DNA of 64,000 nt, taken from assembly GCF_008632075.1 (NCBI RefSeq), contig NZ_VWVM01000011.1, positions 99,988 to 163,987 on the forward strand, written 5' to 3'. The notes beneath the pieces are model-generated. The model worked only from the letters and a program-made list of their open reading frames with translations, was not told where the DNA came from and did not search any database. A program made the translations under genes and the position numbers. How positions within the stretch are numbered: the first letter of the stretch is position 1; every line of letters starts with the position of its first letter. This stretch comes from Candidatus Pantoea gossypiicola. GTDB taxonomy: Bacteria > Pseudomonadota > Gammaproteobacteria > Enterobacterales > Enterobacteriaceae. Below, in pieces: positions 43,568-52,919 of the stretch.

Positions 43568-44878
43568 TTATTTGCCTTCCAGCACCCGGATGTCTGCACT
43601 GCCCAGACGATCCTTCTCATCTTTACGCAGCGACGCGACCTGTTTCGCGGTCACCGGTTCTGACGCCTTGTTGCCCCAGCTGTTGCGCACGAAGTTCACT
43701 ACGTCCGCCACCTGCTGATCATTCAGACGCCAGCCGAATGCCGGCATGGTGATGGTCGACGGCGCACCATTGACGCCAGGCAACTGTCCGCCCACCAGCA
43801 CAATGTGGATCAGCGAGGTCGGATCCTCTGCCATCACCACCGGATTACCGCGTAGTGCCGGATAGAAACGTTTATAGCCGCTGCCATCGGTTTTATGGCA
43901 CGCTGCACAGCTGTCGACGTAGGTCGCCGCACCGGTCTGGCTGTCATCGCCACGCCACAGCGCTTTTGCCGTGGCATCATCCACGCTGAACGCCGCCTGA
44001 TTCGGGTCTTTTGCACCCAGCGACTTCAGATAGCGCGCAATGGCGGTGATATCGGCCTCGCTCAGGTGCTGCAGACTGTGTTCCACCACGTCGGTCATGC
44101 CACCGAACGCGGCGGTGTGATCGTTGCGGCCATAGCGCAGGAACTGACGCAGATCCTCTTCGCTCCAGCGTCCCAGCCCGTCACGGTTGTCACCGCGCAG
44201 GTTGCTGGCGGTCCAGCCATCAATCGGTGCACTGCTGCCTGCCAGATAGTCGCTGCCCTCCTGGTTGGTCAGCGCCTTCTCCTGCATGGTGATGCTGCGC
44301 GGCGTGTGACAGGCTCCACAGTGGCCCAGCCCTTCAACCAGATAGCGACCCCGCGCCAGCACCGGATCTTCCTGGGCGGCAGGCTGGAACGCTTTTACAT
44401 CGGGCGCAAAAATGCCGCGCCAGATCGCCAGCGGCCAGCGCATCGACAGCGGCCAGGGAATGTCGCTCTCCCGGTTTGGCTGCTTAACCGCCGCAACGCC
44501 ATGCATGAACCAGGCATAAAGCGCCTTCATGTCCTCATCGCTGACCACCGCGTAGGAGGGAAATGGCATCGCCGGATAGAGCGTATCACCATTTTTCGCC
44601 ACGCCGTGACGCACCGCTTTCTGGAAGTCGTCATAGCTGTATTCGCCAATGCCGGTGTCGCGATCGGGCGTGATATTGGTGGAGTAGATGGTACCAATCG
44701 GTGTCGCCATCGGCAGACCACCGGCAAAGGTTGCGCCGCCTTTGCTGGTGTGGCAGGCCACACAGTCACCGGCGCGTGCCAGATACTCCCCCCGTTTAAC
44801 CAGATCGTCCTGGCTGCTCTCCGCCAGTGCGGCAAAGGTCAGGGTGCCCAGAATCAGGGCCAGAATGCCATTTTTCAT
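43568..44878 (-). CDS. Gluconate 2-dehydrogenase cytochrome c subunit
   Basis: 436 residues from the ATG at 44878, which has AAGGAG 6 bases before it (an ATG at 44884 overlaps that site). A signal peptide ends near FAALAES. Three haem c sites are visible: CVACH near residue 39, CGACH near 190 and CAACH near 325. This triple-haem layout is that of membrane-associated alcohol/gluconate dehydrogenase cytochrome subunits. It takes electrons from the FAD subunit and reduces ubiquinone. It is the last gene of a three-gene operon with spacings of 2 and 10 bases. Confidence 0.92.
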   Translation of the reverse strand: MKNGILALILGTLTFAALAESSQDDLVKRGEYLARAGDCVACHTSKGGATFAGGLPMATPIGTIYSTNITPDRDTGIGEYSYDDFQKAVRHGVAKNGDTLYPAMPFPSYAVVSDEDMKALYAWFMHGVAAVKQPNRESDIPWPLSMRWPLAIWRGIFAPDVKAFQPAAQEDPVLARGRYLVEGLGHCGACHTPRSITMQEKALTNQEGSDYLAGSSAPIDGWTASNLRGDNRDGLGRWSEEDLRQFLRYGRNDHTAAFGGMTDVVEHSLQHLSEADITAIARYLKSLGAKDPNQAAFSVDDATAKALWRGDDSQTGAATYVDSCAACHKTDGSGYKRFYPALRGNPVVMAEDPTSLIHIVLVGGQLPGVNGAPSTITMPAFGWRLNDQQVADVVNFVRNSWGNKASEPVTAKQVASLRKDEKDRLGSADIRVLEGK

Positions 44879-44888
44879 CGCCATCTCC

Positions 44889-46673
44889 TTATGCCTGCAC
44901 CAGGGGGCCGGGGTTTTTCAGGTAGTGCTCGCGAATCGCTTTGGCTGACCAGTAGGTCAGCGCCGCCACCATGCCGGTCGGGTTATAACCCAGTCCCTGC
45001 GGGAAGGCGGATGCGCCTGGTACAAACACATTTGGCACGTCCCAGCTTTGCAGATAACGGTTCACCGCACTGGTTTTAGGATCGTCGCCCATGATTGCTC
45101 CGCCACTGATGTGGGTGGTCTGATACACCGTGGAATCAAAATGGGTGCCCGGCTTTTTCGCGCCACCGATGATCATCTTCGGATTCATCGCTTCCGCGAT
45201 ATTGCGCATCTTGCCAACCATAAACTGTGCCATTTTGATGTCGTTATCCTGCCAGTCAAAGGTCATGCGCAGCAGCGGCTGCCCATAGGCATCTTTGTAG
45301 TGGGGATCGAGATCGAGGTAGTTGGCGCGATAGGACTGGTGCGCGCCGTGCGCATCCATCGACAGATGGTGGGTGTAAGTATCCGCCACCGCCGCTTTCC
45401 ATTGGCTGCCCCAGTCAGGTGTGCCCGCCGGCACCGGCAGGCCGGAGATCGGTTTGGTGCCCGCCTGGTTGACCCAGAATGGCGAACCGCCGACAAAGCC
45501 CAGCGGCCCGTGATCGAAGTTATCTGCGTTGAAATCATCAACCGCCACGCCCGCACCACCCGCGCCGATAAACGGATTGGTCGTGGTGTTTTTATCAAAC
45601 AGCGCCTTGAGCGTTGAGAGGTTCTGATAGGCGAAGTTGCGGCCTACGGTACCTTCGTTGGTGATCGGGTTGTAGGGTTTACCGATCCCTGACAGCAGCA
45701 TCAGGTGAACATTATGGAACTGGAAAGCGGAAAGGATCACCAGATCAGCAGGCTGAACCTGCTCGCGACCCTGACCGTCCACATAGGTCACGCCGGTTGC
45801 GCGCGTTTTGTCATCGCTGAGATTGACCCGCAGCACATACGAGTTGTTGCGCAGCTCAAACTTCGGCTCCTGACGCAGCGCGGGCAGAATGTTGACGTTA
45901 GGCGACGCTTTGGAATACATGTAGCAGGCGTAGCCGCTGCAGTATCCGCAGAAGTTGCACGGACCCATCTGCGCGCCATAGGTATTGGTATAAGGACCCG
46001 AAGTATTGGCGGACGGCAGATCGTAAGGGTGATAACCAACCGACTCGGCCGCCTGAGCAAACAGTTGCGCCGAGTATGTTCGCTTCTGCGCGGGCAGCGG
46101 GAAGTTATCGGAGCGATCCGGCGCAAACGGGTTGCCGCCTTTATCTTTGCCGACCACTTTCCCCTTGATGCTCCAGGCGCTGCCGGAGGTGCCAAAGACT
46201 TTCTCTGCCTTGTCGAAGAACGGCTCCAGCTCATCGTAGCTGACGCCGAAATCCTGAATCGTCATGCCCTCCGGGATAAAGTTCTTACCATAGCGCTCTT
46301 CGTAATGGCTGCGCATCCGCAGTTCAATCGGGTCAACGCGGAAATGGACGCCTGACCAGTGCAGACCTGCGCCACCGGTGCCGGTGCCAGGCAGAAACGC
46401 CGCCAGCTGGCGATAGGGAACAGCCGTCTGCGAGGCGTCATGACGAATGGTTACGGTGCTTTTAGAGAGATCCTGGAACAGCTTTTTGCGGACGTTATAG
46501 GTCAGCTCATCAATGGACTGCGGATAGGAGCCATCAGGATAGGTATCGCGATGCGGTCCGCGCTCCAGCGCCAGTACGTTAAGACCCGCTTCGGTCAGCT
46601 CTTTCGCCATAATCGCGCCTGCCCAGCCGAAGCCGACAATCACCGCATCCACTTTTTTCATTTCGTTAGCCAT
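44889..46673 (-). CDS. Gluconate 2-dehydrogenase FAD-binding (GMC) subunit
   Basis: 594 residues of the GMC oxidoreductase family: FAD-binding VDAVIVGFGWAGAIMAKEL near residues 8-26, LERGPHRD, the GGAGLHWSGVHFR segment, and the C-terminal GGAIMGDDPKTSAVNRYLQSWDVPNVFVPGASAFPQ. A Cys-rich CNFCGYCSGYAC stretch near 237-248 is typical of the gluconate 2-dehydrogenase group. It has no signal peptide of its own and is exported with the twin-arginine-carrying small subunit. It oxidises D-gluconate to 2-keto-D-gluconate in the periplasm. Confidence 0.93.
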   Translation of the reverse strand: MANEMKKVDAVIVGFGWAGAIMAKELTEAGLNVLALERGPHRDTYPDGSYPQSIDELTYNVRKKLFQDLSKSTVTIRHDASQTAVPYRQLAAFLPGTGTGGAGLHWSGVHFRVDPIELRMRSHYEERYGKNFIPEGMTIQDFGVSYDELEPFFDKAEKVFGTSGSAWSIKGKVVGKDKGGNPFAPDRSDNFPLPAQKRTYSAQLFAQAAESVGYHPYDLPSANTSGPYTNTYGAQMGPCNFCGYCSGYACYMYSKASPNVNILPALRQEPKFELRNNSYVLRVNLSDDKTRATGVTYVDGQGREQVQPADLVILSAFQFHNVHLMLLSGIGKPYNPITNEGTVGRNFAYQNLSTLKALFDKNTTTNPFIGAGGAGVAVDDFNADNFDHGPLGFVGGSPFWVNQAGTKPISGLPVPAGTPDWGSQWKAAVADTYTHHLSMDAHGAHQSYRANYLDLDPHYKDAYGQPLLRMTFDWQDNDIKMAQFMVGKMRNIAEAMNPKMIIGGAKKPGTHFDSTVYQTTHISGGAIMGDDPKTSAVNRYLQSWDVPNVFVPGASAFPQGLGYNPTGMVAALTYWSAKAIREHYLKNPGPLVQA

Positions 46674-46675
46674 GC

Positions 46676-47410
46676 TTAGCTTCTCTCCCCGCGAATCGAC
46701 ACTGACGGGAACGGATATCGTTCTCCGCGCTCTACCCAGTCCATAAAGTCGGCGCGTGCGCCAGGGAAGTTGATCAGCTTCCAGCCGACCATGCCCTGAT
46801 TCCCGCCGTGGATGGGATCGCTGAAGAAGCCTTCACGGGTGTTCTGCAGCAGGAAGCTGAAGAAGACTTTTGCTGGCAGCTGGCTGAATTCCGCACTGCC
46901 ACTTTCCATCGCCTGCAGTAAGGCATCCTGCTGCTCGCCGCTGAGCTGGGCGAACACCTTACCGTGCTGCTTTTTACTGTAGCTGTCGGCATCGGCCAGC
47001 CCGAGACGATAGATCTGCTGAGGTACCAGCGGCAGCTGATAGCCCAGCTCTTTCGGCAGATCGGGATTAAACGGCCCCTGCATATACCAGTTCGAACCCG
47101 TGGCATATGGCGTGTTCATCTGACGATCGATAAACTCCGGCACGCCAGCTTCCAGCGCACCCGGCCCGCGTTCATCGCAGGGGATCAGCCGAGCTACGGC
47201 GGCAGTAATAAAGGCAAACTCTTCGGCGGTAAACCAGGCTGGCTGGTAGTCACGCGCCTGCTGTGGACCCGCCGGGGTTTCAGCCGCCTGTGCGGCGAGC
47301 GGCAGAGAGAGCGCGCCCATCGCTGTGGAACCTACCGCCATTGCAGGCGCAAGGGTAATCGTCTTCAGCAAAAAATCCCTGCGTGAATGACCTTTTTTTT
47401 GTTCTGACAT
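46676..47410 (-). CDS. Gluconate 2-dehydrogenase small subunit (subunit 3)
   Basis: 244 residues and first in the operon. The N-terminus [20 protein letters not shown] is a twin-arginine signal (SRRDFL), carrying the folded FAD subunit across the membrane. The mature part has the Gluconate_2-dh3 pattern: [43 protein letters not shown]-type ending with [23 protein letters not shown]. The 2-base gap to the FAD subunit gene indicates coupling. Confidence 0.93.
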   Translation of the reverse strand: MSEQKKGHSRRDFLLKTITLAPAMAVGSTAMGALSLPLAAQAAETPAGPQQARDYQPAWFTAEEFAFITAAVARLIPCDERGPGALEAGVPEFIDRQMNTPYATGSNWYMQGPFNPDLPKELGYQLPLVPQQIYRLGLADADSYSKKQHGKVFAQLSGEQQDALLQAMESGSAEFSQLPAKVFFSFLLQNTREGFFSDPIHGGNQGMVGWKLINFPGARADFMDWVERGERYPFPSVSIRGERS

Positions 47411-47685
47411 GACATTGCCTCATTCCCGCTATCGTGAGCGGTATGAAAAAGTAGAGGGTTGCGTTGTAATGGTTTTTATAAGCAAATTCAGGGCGACAGA
47501 TTTTTGTTACCGGTAACAAAGCGCCATATTGTAACACTGCCATTCACAAAGATTTAGTTCCACGAAACAAAACCGCACAATTTCATTAACATCTATCATC
47601 GTCCTGTCATGAGCAGAAACAACAGACTACAGACAGCGACCCGCCAAAAACGTTATAACAGGCAACACACAACAGCGGAGTGCCT
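47411..47685. promoter_or_regulatory. Divergent promoter region of the gluconate dehydrogenase operon and sbmA
   Basis: 275 bases without a gene. GTTACCGGTAACAAA (47507-47521) is a near-palindrome (GTTACCGGTAAC, perfect 12 bp) of the kind bound by GntR/LacI-type regulators such as GntR, whose E. coli operator centres on ACCGGTAACA. It sits about 100 bases before the gluconate dehydrogenase genes, so control by gluconate is plausible. The sbmA side is A+T-rich; CGGAG precedes the sbmA start. Confidence 0.5.
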
Positions 47686-48927
47686 ATGTTTAAGTCTTTT
47701 TTTCCGCGGCCAGCGCTGTTTTTCAGCTCTGCGGCTGTCTGGAGCTTAGTAGCGATTTTTGCCTGGTTCGGCTTTGCCGCGCATCTGCCCGGCATGTGGC
47801 CGACTTTTGAAGCAGCAATTAAACAACCTTTACCGACCACAGCGGCTCGTTTTATCGCCGCGAGTCAGATTTGGTTTTATCTCTATTACTGGATCATGGT
47901 AGCCATTTTTGCTCTGGCCTGGCGGCTGATTGATGCGCATCCGTGGCAACGCTGGTCAGTGTGGGGTTCCGCGCTGATTATCTTTGTCACCTGGTTTGGC
48001 GTGCAGGTGGGTGTGGCTATTAATGCCTGGTATGGTCCGTTCTATGATCTGATACAGAAAGCGCTGACCAAAGCGGGATCGGTGCAGATTGCAGAGTTTT
48101 ACCATCAGGTTATCGCCTTTCTCGGCATTGCCTTAATTGCGGTGGTGATTGGCGTTCTCAACTCCTTCTTTATCAGCCACTGGGTTTTCCGCTGGCGTAC
48201 CGCCATGAATAACTACTACATGCACAACTGGCAGCGGCTGCGTCATGTGGAAGGTGCCGCGCAGCGTGTGCAGGAAGACACCATGCGGTTTGCAACTACG
48301 CTGGAAAACTGGGGTGTCAGTTTTATTCAGGCGATTATGACGCTGGTGGCGTTTTTGCCGGTACTGGTGGCGCTGTCACATCACGTAAAAGATATCCCGT
48401 TCCTCGGCAATATTCCTTACGCGCTGGTGATTGCCGCAGTGCTCTGGTCTGTGTTCGGCACCGGCTTGCTGGCGCTGGTCGGAATTAAGCTGCCAGGGCT
48501 GGAGTTCCGTAATCAGCGGGTTGAAGCCGCCTACCGTAAAGAGCTGGTCTACGGCGAAGATAATGCCGATCGTGCACAACCGCAGACCGTACAGGAACTG
48601 TTTAGCCGGGTGCGGGTTAACTACTTCCGTCTCTACTTTCACTATCTCTACTTCAACATCACCCGCATTCTCTATCTGCAGGTCGATAACGTGTTTGGTC
48701 TGTTCCTGCTGTTCCCGTCGATTGTGGCAGGCACTATTACGCTGGGCTTACTCAACCAGATTACCAACGTGTTTGATCAGGTGCGCGGTTCGTTTCAGTA
48801 TCTGATCGCCTCCTGGTCGACGCTGATCGAACTGATGTCGATCTACAAGCGTCTGCGCAGCTTTGAGCAGATTCTGGATGATGTACCCCATGATGAGATG
48901 AAGCGCGAGGCATCGGAAGAGGTTTAG
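47686..48927 (+). CDS. sbmA: Peptide antibiotic transporter SbmA
   Basis: 413 residues from the ATG at 47686 (a GTG two codons earlier is in frame). An SbmA/BacA-type inner-membrane protein: [66 protein letters not shown] (long cytosolic segment, roughly 170-205), [25 protein letters not shown] and [20 protein letters not shown], nearly as in E. coli. It is a proton-driven importer of peptides such as microcin B17/J25, bleomycin and proline-rich antimicrobial peptides. There is no ATPase domain in the chain. Confidence 0.95.
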   Translation: MFKSFFPRPALFFSSAAVWSLVAIFAWFGFAAHLPGMWPTFEAAIKQPLPTTAARFIAASQIWFYLYYWIMVAIFALAWRLIDAHPWQRWSVWGSALIIFVTWFGVQVGVAINAWYGPFYDLIQKALTKAGSVQIAEFYHQVIAFLGIALIAVVIGVLNSFFISHWVFRWRTAMNNYYMHNWQRLRHVEGAAQRVQEDTMRFATTLENWGVSFIQAIMTLVAFLPVLVALSHHVKDIPFLGNIPYALVIAAVLWSVFGTGLLALVGIKLPGLEFRNQRVEAAYRKELVYGEDNADRAQPQTVQELFSRVRVNYFRLYFHYLYFNITRILYLQVDNVFGLFLLFPSIVAGTITLGLLNQITNVFDQVRGSFQYLIASWSTLIELMSIYKRLRSFEQILDDVPHDEMKREASEEV

Positions 48928-48977
48928 TGGTTCAGGGGAAGACTCTTCCTCTCTGGCTGGAGAGGAAGAGGAATCAC

Positions 48978-50030
48978 TTACAGTACAATACGCATCACGC
49001 TGTCAGGATTTTTTGGCGGTTCCTTGCGCGAGCCGGGCTGTTTTACGCTAACGTACAGCACCTTACCATCCGCCGAGAGCGCCAGGCTGTTAGGCAATGC
49101 CGGGGTTTTTACCGTGCGCTTCACCTTATAGCTGCTGGCGTCGATGATGCTGACTTCACCGGCTTTGCGATGGGTAACATAAAGCTCATCACGCTGCGCA
49201 TTAAACAGAACCGCCAGCGATTCAGGCACATCAATCCGCTGCATCACCTGCTGATTACGCAGATCCACGACCAGCACCTGCGCCTGCTTTGAATCTGTCA
49301 GAAAAGCGCGCTGACCACGCGTATCCAGCGCAATGTTCAGGAAGAAGTGCGCTTTATCGCCCTCAATCTTCTGCTTCTTCTCAACCGCATTTGTACGCGC
49401 ATTAATCGTGACCAGTTCGCCATCGGCATTGGTGACGTAGACCTTTTGTGCGCCTGCATCCACAGCCAGGCCAGTGCCCATTTTGCCGGTATTCGGGATG
49501 GTGCTGACAAGCTTCATCGTGCTGCCATCCACCACCCAGACCACGCTCTGCGGTCCCAGTCCGGTGATATACACCCGGTTAGTTTTCGCATCAACCGCCA
49601 CCTGGCGCGGCTGCAGCGGACGCACGGTCTCACTCCGCGGACGGCTATCCAGCACCAGCGTATTCAGTACCTTGCCGCTACTGGCGTCGATAGCGGTGAT
49701 CGAACCGTTTAGCGTGTTACCAATATAAAGCACGTTGGTTTGTGGATTGATCGCCGCACCAAACGATTTCAGCTCAGTGTTGATTGCCTGCTGCACTGCC
49801 AGCGTCGCCGGGTCGAGACGGAAGACCGTGCCACCGTTACCGCTGCTGTTCTGCGCTGTGGCCACGAACAGCGCGTTATCTTTCGGGCTGACCGCCAGTT
49901 CATAAACACCTTTACCCACTGACTGATTAAGATCCTCAGCCTGCACTGCCAGCCATCCTGAGGCAGAGAACAGGGCCGTAGCCAGTAGCAGCGGACGCAG
50001 AGTCCGGCGCGAAATGGTAATCGCTTTCAT
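48978..50030 (-). CDS. yncE: YncE-family periplasmic beta-propeller protein
   Basis: 350 residues from the ATG at 50030 (GGAGAAGTT before it); the frame is open 57 bases further up without homology. A Sec signal peptide ends at AVQAE. The mature part has repeated YVTN-type blades (LYIGNTLNGSITAIDASSGK, RVYITGLGPQSVVWVVDGST, KVYVTNADGELVTINARTN, ELYVTHRKAGEVSIIDAS). E. coli YncE is a secreted DNA-binding propeller whose amount rises on iron limitation; a Fur-like box upstream agrees. The lipoprotein at 9854-10945 is its paralogue. Confidence 0.9.
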   Translation of the reverse strand: MKAITISRRTLRPLLLATALFSASGWLAVQAEDLNQSVGKGVYELAVSPKDNALFVATAQNSSGNGGTVFRLDPATLAVQQAINTELKSFGAAINPQTNVLYIGNTLNGSITAIDASSGKVLNTLVLDSRPRSETVRPLQPRQVAVDAKTNRVYITGLGPQSVVWVVDGSTMKLVSTIPNTGKMGTGLAVDAGAQKVYVTNADGELVTINARTNAVEKKQKIEGDKAHFFLNIALDTRGQRAFLTDSKQAQVLVVDLRNQQVMQRIDVPESLAVLFNAQRDELYVTHRKAGEVSIIDASSYKVKRTVKTPALPNSLALSADGKVLYVSVKQPGSRKEPPKNPDSVMRIVL

Positions 50031-50127
50031 AACTTCTCCAGAGTTAATCCACTGCAGACGCAGTGATAAGAAAGCCCGACATTGCAACCAGAAAGGCCTG
50101 ACGCACAGGCTGAGTTACGCTCTTTTT

Positions 50128-50146
50128 GAGAATGATAATTATTTAT
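50128..50146. promoter_or_regulatory. Fur-box-like site upstream of yncE
   Basis: GAGAATGATAATTATTTAT matches the 19-base Fur consensus GATAATGATAATCATTATC at 14 positions, including the central ATGATAAT. It lies about 100 bases before the yncE start. Confidence 0.6.
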
Positions 50147-50185
50147 GAAGAAAAGTAACAGGATTATTCGCGGAGAAACGAAGCC

Positions 50186-50206
50186 AGGACGCCCGGAGGG
50201 CGTCCT
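50186..50206 (-). terminator. Hairpin after the DUF1471 gene
   Basis: A perfect 9-bp stem AGGACGCCC/GGGCGTCCT with a 3-base loop, 25 bases after the stop. It lacks a clear U run, so it may only partly terminate. Confidence 0.5.
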
Positions 50207-50230
50207 GTCAGCACAAGAGGGTAGAACGTT

Positions 50231-50440
50231 TTATTTCAGCAGTTCAGCGGTCATGTGAACGCCGTTATTGGTATAGGCTTCAGTGATTTTATATGAAGCA
50301 CCAGCTTCCTGCGCCTGTGCAGCAATTTTCGCTTCCGCACCATCCAGCGTAGAGTCGATGGCGGTCACAGATTGCGCGAAGCTGGCGAATGGCAGAACAG
50401 AAAGCGCGATAACAGCTGCAAAAGTTTTGATAGATTTCAT
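50231..50440 (-). CDS. DUF1471 (BhsA/McbA/YhcN-type) small secreted protein
   Basis: 69 residues from the ATG at 50440 with GAGGAATTGACC before it. A signal peptide ends at ASFAQ (about residue 22). The 47-residue mature part (SVTAIDSTLDGAEAKIAAQAQEAGASYKITEAYTNNGVHMTAELLK) has the beta-alpha-beta pattern of DUF1471, with the ending N-x-x-HxTAxLYK-like. Members are periplasmic or surface proteins involved in stress resistance and biofilm formation. It is monocistronic. Confidence 0.85.
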   Translation of the reverse strand: MKSIKTFAAVIALSVLPFASFAQSVTAIDSTLDGAEAKIAAQAQEAGASYKITEAYTNNGVHMTAELLK

Positions 50441-50616
50441 GGTCAATTCCTCAGTTAATTTTTATCAGGTAAGGCGTGCTGCCTTGTTGATAGATATATT
50501 AGTCCGGAAGTTGATCAGTAAAAAGCGGAGGGTTTTGCTTAACTATTTCAGTAAAATTGAACATAAAAAGCACGTATCGCACAGTTATCGCTCAAAAGGT
50601 TAATAACCCAATTCCA

Positions 50617-50643
50617 TAAAAAAAGGCAGCATAATACGCTGCC
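50617..50643 (-). terminator. Terminator of the NepI-like gene
   Basis: Stem GGCAGC/GCTGCC with a 7-base loop; the minus strand continues with a run of seven U. It begins 10 bases after the stop of the leftward MFS gene. Confidence 0.8.
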
Positions 50644-50652
50644 CTCAGAAGA

Positions 50653-51840
50653 TTAACCGTGATGCCGCATCCGCGTGAAGATGGTCAGTGCAGCCAGCAG
50701 CATAAGCACGCCACTGGCAACGAACACGCCGCCTGCTCCGCGCAGGTCAAACATCCAGCCGCCCGCAGCCGCGCCGACGGTAATCGCCAGCTGAATGGTG
50801 GCGACCAGTAACCCGCCGCCTGATTCCGCGTCATCCGGCACCGCGCGCGAAATCCAGGTTGACCAGCCGGTTGGCATCGAACCAAATGCCATCCCCCAGA
50901 TTGCCACGCCTGCGCCTACCATCCAGCTGACATCGCCAAAGCTCACCAGCAGCAGCGCAGTGACACTCATTAACAGCGCCATCCCGCTCAGCGTCAGCGA
51001 TACGCTGCGGGTGACCAGGAAACCCGCCAGCGAGGTACCAAAAAAGTTCGCCACGCCAAAGGCGAGCAGCGCCAGCGACAGCTGATTAAGGTTGAGCTGT
51101 GCAACGCCTTCCAGGAATGGACGCAGATAGGTGAAGAAAGCGAAGTGGCCGGTAAACATCATGATCACCGCCAGCATGCCCCAGCGCATCACGCCGATAC
51201 GCAGGAGCGCCAGCACGCCGCCATTGCGGGCTTTGTTCTCTGCCGGCATGGCGGGCAGGGTAAAGAACTGCCACAGCAGTGCCACCGCGCCCAGCCCGGC
51301 GGTCAGCATAAAGATGTTGCGCCAGCCCACCAGTCCGCCGAGATAGCTGCCAAGCGGCGTGGCGATAATCGTCGCCAGCGAGATCCCGCTGAAGACAATG
51401 GAGAGCGCGCGCGGCACCTGATCGACGGGAACCAGACGCATGGTAATGGCGGTTGAGAGCGTCCAGAAGCCGCCGATGGCCATCCCCAGCAGCACCCGTG
51501 CCAGCAATATCACCGTCAGGTCACCGGCAAATGCCACCATCAGCGCCGAGGCGATCAGCAGCAGTGAGAACACCAGCATCACGATGCGGCGATCGATACG
51601 CCGCGTGACGCTGCCGGTGACCAGACTGGTAAACAGCGCCACCAGGGCGGTAATGGTGACGGTCTGTCCCGCCTGCCCTTCTGAAACGCCGAGGCTGTCT
51701 GCCATGGGCGTCAGCAGACTCACGGGCAAAAATTCGGCGGTAATCAGGCTGAACACCCCAAACGCCATAGCAAAAACTGCGCCCCACGCGGGATGGGTCG
51801 GCGAGGAAACCTCATCAGCCACTTCGGTTGTCAGACTCAT
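50653..51840 (-). CDS. MFS exporter, NepI-like (DHA1 family)
   Basis: 395 residues from the ATG at 51840, preceded by CGGAGAAG; the frame is open far upstream (to 52098) but that DNA is the divergent AraC gene. Twelve helices with SLITAEFLPVSLLTPMADSLGVSEGQAGQTVT (helices 1-2), LARVLLGMAIGGFWTLSTAITMRLVP (helices 4-5) and MPTGWSTWISRAVPD, matching E. coli NepI, a purine ribonucleoside exporter, more than other DHA1 carriers. Its divergent neighbour is an AraC-type regulator, a frequent pair for inducible efflux. Substrate not proven. Confidence 0.78.
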   Translation of the reverse strand: MSLTTEVADEVSSPTHPAWGAVFAMAFGVFSLITAEFLPVSLLTPMADSLGVSEGQAGQTVTITALVALFTSLVTGSVTRRIDRRIVMLVFSLLLIASALMVAFAGDLTVILLARVLLGMAIGGFWTLSTAITMRLVPVDQVPRALSIVFSGISLATIIATPLGSYLGGLVGWRNIFMLTAGLGAVALLWQFFTLPAMPAENKARNGGVLALLRIGVMRWGMLAVIMMFTGHFAFFTYLRPFLEGVAQLNLNQLSLALLAFGVANFFGTSLAGFLVTRSVSLTLSGMALLMSVTALLLVSFGDVSWMVGAGVAIWGMAFGSMPTGWSTWISRAVPDDAESGGGLLVATIQLAITVGAAAGGWMFDLRGAGGVFVASGVLMLLAALTIFTRMRHHG

Positions 51841-51944
51841 GCTGCTTCTCCGGAAGATAAAAAAGTGTGAGAGAGCATAGAGTGGAGCGTCAGGACGATC
51901 TATGATGCTTACACCTTCATTTTTGATAATTCGTCTGGAATCGT

Positions 51945-52910
51945 ATGAGTCACTATGGAGATCTGACCAGTGAGCTGCTGATGGGAATGCGTCTGTATGG
52001 CGTGAACTATCAGCGAATCGCGGTAAGCGCGCCGTTCGGGCTGCATTATGAGCATGCGCCGGGGCGGGCGCAGTTTCACTTTGTCGGACGCGGCTCACTG
52101 CTGGTGCGCAGCGCCTCCGGCGAACTGTTTCAGCTCAACAGCGGCGATGCGCTGCTGGTGCCGCACGGTAAGCCGCACAGCCTGATCTCCAGTGAGGAGG
52201 CGGACTGCCAGTGTATTAAGAACATGGCGAGTAAGCCGATTTGCGACAGCGTCTGCGCGATTGCCGCACCGGAAAATGCCTGTAATGACGAGCACAGCGT
52301 GCTGCTGTTCAGCGCCTGCATGGCGTTTGAGCTTGGCGGCATGCAACCGCTGATCAACACCATGCCGGATGTGATGCTGGTGAGTACGCTGCTGTCGCAG
52401 TACCCGGAGATTCAGCCGATTCTGGCGGCGATGGAGCGGGAATCGCGGACCCGCCAGGCGGGCTTTGCCGGGATTCTGTCGCGTCTGGCTGATGTGGTTG
52501 CCGCGTTGATAGTTCGCGGTTGGGTAGAGAACGGCTGCGGCCAGAGTAGCGGGCTGGTGCAGGCGATGCGCGATCCGCGTCTGAGTCAGGCGATTGCCGC
52601 GATGCATCGGGAGCCGGGCGAAAACTGGACGGTGGCGCGACTCGCCCGCGTGGCGGGCTGTTCGCGTTCGGTGTTCGCCGGACGCTTTCTCACGGCTACC
52701 GGTATGACGCCGCTGCGATATCTGACCGAATTACGGATGCGGCTGGCGGTGCAGCGGATCGTAAACAATGGCGAAGCGGTGGAAGCCGTCGCTTATCATC
52801 TCGGCTACGGCTCGATCGCGGCATTCAGTCGCGCCTTCAAGCGGATTGTCGGGCAGTCGCCAGGCGCGCTGCGTGCCGAACGCGACGGCACGCAGGCGCT
52901 GGCCTCGTAG
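51945..52910 (+). CDS. AraC-family regulator with N-terminal cupin
   Basis: 321 residues. The first 190 form an AraC-type cupin sensor (QRIAVSAPFGLHYEHAPGRAQFHFVGRGSLLV, LNSGDALLVPHGKPHSL). The C-terminal two-HTH domain is AIAAMHREPGENWTVARLARVAGCSRSVFAGRFLTATGMTPLRYLTELRMRLA plus EAVAYHLGYGSIAAFSRAFKRIVGQSPGALR. It is divergent from the NepI-like exporter with a gap of 104 bases, and probably controls it. The ligand is unknown. Confidence 0.86.
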   Translation: MSHYGDLTSELLMGMRLYGVNYQRIAVSAPFGLHYEHAPGRAQFHFVGRGSLLVRSASGELFQLNSGDALLVPHGKPHSLISSEEADCQCIKNMASKPICDSVCAIAAPENACNDEHSVLLFSACMAFELGGMQPLINTMPDVMLVSTLLSQYPEIQPILAAMERESRTRQAGFAGILSRLADVVAALIVRGWVENGCGQSSGLVQAMRDPRLSQAIAAMHREPGENWTVARLARVAGCSRSVFAGRFLTATGMTPLRYLTELRMRLAVQRIVNNGEAVEAVAYHLGYGSIAAFSRAFKRIVGQSPGALRAERDGTQALAS

Positions 52911-52919
52911 TCTGATCTC

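Noticed and set aside
43895..45079. 394-codon plus-strand ORF
   Set aside because: Shadow of the cytochrome c and GMC subunit genes of gluconate 2-dehydrogenase, which have clear motifs on the other strand.
51841..52098. N-terminal extension of the NepI-like exporter
   Set aside because: The frame is open by chance across the divergent AraC gene start; the real start at 51840 has a good ribosome binding site and the family N-terminus.
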